Assembly (NCBI GenBank): GCA_009780795.1
Contig: WQZJ01000003.1
Location: forward strand, 1 to 26,262
Source of the DNA: Methanomassiliicoccaceae archaeon
Lineage (GTDB): Archaea; Thermoplasmatota; Thermoplasmata; Methanomassiliicoccales; Methanomethylophilaceae
Reading direction: 5' to 3'
Length of the DNA: 26,262 nucleotides
The position numbers and the translations under genes are program-made. Positions within the stretch are counted from its first letter, which is position 1. Each line of letters opens with the position of its first letter. Under the pieces are notes generated by a model. The model was not told the DNA's origin and searched no databases. It saw only the letters and a program-made list of their open reading frames with translations. This document shows positions 23,672-26,262 of this stretch, piece after piece.

Positions 23672-26262
23672 ATGGATAGAGCGGATAAGATATACAGCAA
23701 GGATGAGGTCCTATCTGTGATGGAACCGCTCGTATCCGCGTGGTTCAACGAACGGTTCGAGTCACTCACCGAACCGCAGGCGAAGGCGATACCTGTGATC
23801 AACGAGAGAAGGAACGTCCTCGTCTCCTCGCCCACCGGTTCCGGGAAGACGCTCACCGCGTTCCTGTCCATAATCAACGAGCTCACCAGGTATGCGTCCG
23901 AGGGAAGGCTGGAGGAGCGCACATACTGCATATACATCTCTCCGCTGAAGGCGCTGGCGAACGATGTGAACCGGAACCTCAACACTCCGCTGGAGGAAAT
24001 GAGAAAAGTGGCGATGCAGAGAGGGATGAACGTCCCTGACATCAGGGTCGCCGTCCGCTCCGGGGATACTTCTCAGTATGAGAGGCAGAAGATGCTGCGC
24101 AAGCCGCCGCATATACTCATCACAACACCGGAATCACTGGCGCTCGTGCTGGAGGCACCGAAGTTCAAGGAGCGCCTGAGAAAGGTGGAGTGGGTGATAC
24201 TCGATGAGATACATGACATATGCGATTCCAAGAGAGGGGCGTTCCTTTCTCTCACGCTGGAGAGGCTGAGGGCGCATTGCGAGAATCCGATAACAAGGAT
24301 CGGCCTCTCGGCCACGCTGGCGCCGATAGAGGCGATAGCGGGTTTCCTGGCAGGTGTCGATGACGGGAAGATAAGGGATGTTACGCTGGTCGAGTCCGGG
24401 ACGAGGAAACAGCTCGACCTGAAGGTGATATGTCCGACCGAGGACATGACCGCACTGTCGTCCGAGATCGTGAATTCGAAGATGTACGATCAGCTGAAGG
24501 AACTGATCGACGAGCATGAGACCACACTTGTGTTCACGAACACGAGATCGGGCGCCGAGAGCGTTGTTTACAAACTTAAGGAGAGAGGGATGGAGAGCAT
24601 CGAAGTTCATCACAGCTCTCTCGGGAAGGACATACGATTGGACGTGGAGGAGAGGCTCAAGCGCGGCGAGATAAGATGCGTCGTATCGTCCACATCGCTG
24701 GAACTCGGGATAGACATAGGCTCGGTGGACCTGGTGTGCCAGATAGGCTCTCCCAAGTCCGTGGCCAAGGGATTGCAGAGAATAGGGAGAAGCGGCCACA
24801 GCATGGGAAGGACCTCCAAGGGACGGTTGCTGGTGTTCGATCAGGATGATCTTGTGGAATGTGCGGTCATGTGCCGTGCGGCACATCGCGGGGACATAGA
24901 CCGCGTCGGGATACCCGAGAACTGCCTGGACGTACTAGCCCAGGCGACAGTCGGAATGAGTCTGGACAGCAGATGGCATGCGGACGACGCGTATGCGCTT
25001 ATCAAGGGATCGTACTGTTACCGCGACCTTCCCAAGGAGAAGTTCCTCAGCGTCCTGAGATATCTCGGGAGCAGGGACGAGTTCGAGGGCGTCTACTCGA
25101 AGATATGGTACGATCCGCAGGACAACATGTTCGGCCGCAAGAAGGGGACGAGGATGATCTACTTCATGAACCTGGGGACGATACCGGAGGAGGCTAACTA
25201 CCGAGTAATATCGAACCACGGCTCGTCGCTCGGTGAACTGTCCGAAAAATTCGTCGAACGTCTGTCGCCCAAGGACATCTTCGTGCTGGGCGGACGCTCC
25301 TTCGAGTTCGTCAGGACCAAGGGTATGAACGCATACGTGAAGGAGGCGTCCGGCCGCAAGCCCACGGTTCCGTCGTGGGCGGGCGAGATGCTGCCGAGAA
25401 GCTTCGACCTTTCGATGGAGGTCGCCAAGTTCAGAGGGGAGCTCGCCGGGAGGATAGAGGACGATGACATAGTTCTCGAGGAGCTGTGCGAGGAGTTCGA
25501 TATAGACGAGGGCTCGGCCAGATCGATAGTCTCTTACTTCAAGGAACAGAAGACCACCGCCCTCATGATACCGGACGACAAAAGACTGGCCATAGAGGAA
25601 TATGTGGACCCGTCCGGTAACAGCCGATTGATATTCCACTTCCCGTTCGGGCGGCGGGTGAACGACGCACTGTCGAGAGGATACGCATACAGGATATCCA
25701 ACCTGCTCGGTTGTAACGTGTCGGTGACGATGTCGGACGACAGCTTCATGATCGGTGCGTCCAGGAAAATAGACATAGACAAGGTCAGCGCAATGCTCTC
25801 CTCCGCAGACCTGGAGGGCATACTCAGAAAGGCGATAAGGGATTCAGAGATATTCAAGATGAGGTTCCGGCACACCGCCTCGAGGAGCTTCATGATACTC
25901 CGCAACTACATGGGAAGGGCGGTCTCCGTCAATAGGCAGCAGATACGTTCCGCATATCTGCTGGAGACGCTCGGCAATATGGAAGATATGCCTGTCGTGG
26001 AGGAGACGTACAGAGAGGTCCTGGAGGACGACATGGATATCAAGAACGCTCGTGTGGTTCTCGACATGATAGAACGCGGGGATATGACCGTGGCAGTGAT
26101 ACCGTACAGCGGCACACCGTCCCCGTTCGCGCACAACGCGATATTATCGGGATTCTCTGACATAGTCCTGATGGAGGACAGGAGCGCCCTGCTGCGGGAA
26201 CTGCACAGAAAGGTGCTGTACCGTGCGATGGGCGACTCCGTCAAGGAGTTCGAGTTCACGGA
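23672..26262 (+). CDS. lhr: Lhr-type superfamily 2 DNA helicase, 3' end beyond the window
   Basis: Lhr (large helicase-related) is an ATP-dependent 3'-5' helicase implicated in DNA repair. The frame stays open from the ATG to the right edge, giving at least 863 residues, near the usual archaeal size, so only a short tail is missing. Helicase motifs are SPTGSGKT (53-60), ISPLKAL, TTPESLA, DEIH (178-181), SAT (213-215), LVFTNTRSGAE and QRIGRSGH (369-376). The Lhr-specific winged-helix and core domains follow, including MNLGTIPEEANYRV and LGGRSFEFV. The start is supported by GGTGA at 23663-23667. Confidence 0.95.
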   Translation, partial: MDRADKIYSKDEVLSVMEPLVSAWFNERFESLTEPQAKAIPVINERRNVLVSSPTGSGKTLTAFLSIINELTRYASEGRLEERTYCIYISPLKALANDVNRNLNTPLEEMRKVAMQRGMNVPDIRVAVRSGDTSQYERQKMLRKPPHILITTPESLALVLEAPKFKERLRKVEWVILDEIHDICDSKRGAFLSLTLERLRAHCENPITRIGLSATLAPIEAIAGFLAGVDDGKIRDVTLVESGTRKQLDLKVICPTEDMTALSSEIVNSKMYDQLKELIDEHETTLVFTNTRSGAESVVYKLKERGMESIEVHHSSLGKDIRLDVEERLKRGEIRCVVSSTSLELGIDIGSVDLVCQIGSPKSVAKGLQRIGRSGHSMGRTSKGRLLVFDQDDLVECAVMCRAAHRGDIDRVGIPENCLDVLAQATVGMSLDSRWHADDAYALIKGSYCYRDLPKEKFLSVLRYLGSRDEFEGVYSKIWYDPQDNMFGRKKGTRMIYFMNLGTIPEEANYRVISNHGSSLGELSEKFVERLSPKDIFVLGGRSFEFVRTKGMNAYVKEASGRKPTVPSWAGEMLPRSFDLSMEVAKFRGELAGRIEDDDIVLEELCEEFDIDEGSARSIVSYFKEQKTTALMIPDDKRLAIEEYVDPSGNSRLIFHFPFGRRVNDALSRGYAYRISNLLGCNVSVTMSDDSFMIGASRKIDIDKVSAMLSSADLEGILRKAIRDSEIFKMRFRHTASRSFMILRNYMGRAVSVNRQQIRSAYLLETLGNMEDMPVVEETYREVLEDDMDIKNARVVLDMIERGDMTVAVIPYSGTPSPFAHNAILSGFSDIVLMEDRSALLRELHRKVLYRAMGDSVKEFEFT

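Noticed and set aside
1..26262. CRISPR arrays, tRNA, rRNA, insertion sequences, replication origin.
   Set aside because: No regularly spaced repeats, cloverleaf, rRNA segment, transposase or origin-like repeat cluster was found by reading. The presence of priS and mcm alone does not indicate an origin here.

Overview
The window is from an archaeon, most likely a member of the Thermoplasmatota and plausibly the Methanomassiliicoccales. Its informational genes are archaeal throughout: ribosomal protein L18Ae/LX, prefoldin alpha, FtsY, the small primase subunit, MCM, NMD3, Tsr3, Lhr and DUF424. Several genes have a TATA-like box 25-28 bases before the start codon, as expected for leaderless archaeal transcripts. 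The lineage below 'archaeon' is inference from gene content and codon style (frequent ATA and AGG), not from a marker phylogeny.

Layout. 2-778 is the 3' part of an M20 peptidase/deacylase. On the minus strand, 775-3059 is the archaeal operon rpl18a-pfdA-ftsY (ribosome, co-translational chaperone, membrane targeting). Next come a radical SAM protein (3122-3958), minus-strand priS (3945-5162), a TatD-like hydrolase divergent from priS, a GT4 glycosyltransferase and a metallo-beta-lactamase-fold hydrolase. 8096-10539 is a compact operon led by Shine-Dalgarno sites, htpX-nfeD-slipin, for membrane protein quality control. It ends at a clear hairpin/T-tract terminator and is followed by a minus-strand hexulose-phosphate synthase/RraA fusion.

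Accessory stretch, about 11.93-17.0 kb. Here the texture changes: AT-rich segments, a frameshifted remnant of a membrane-anchored surface protein, and a dinD gene bracketed by two near-matching hairpin elements. A minus-strand ATPase plus RloB (Toprim-like) pair closely resembles an abortive-infection defence system. Between dinD and the defence pair sit a low-molecular-weight phosphatase relative that has lost its catalytic Cys and Arg, and tsr3, one base apart.

The core resumes with a small winged-helix protein, mcm (with a 161-residue mini-intein next to the ATPase site), DUF424, nmd3, the two subunits of class I fumarase, a minus-strand membrane-anchored surface protein, and an lhr helicase that runs off the right edge.

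Most noteworthy are the RloA/RloB-like pair with an unusually long RloB, the dead phosphatase coupled to an rRNA-modification enzyme, the MCM intein lacking the block B histidine, and the paired hairpins around dinD. No rRNA, tRNA, CRISPR array, transposase or integrase was recognised.
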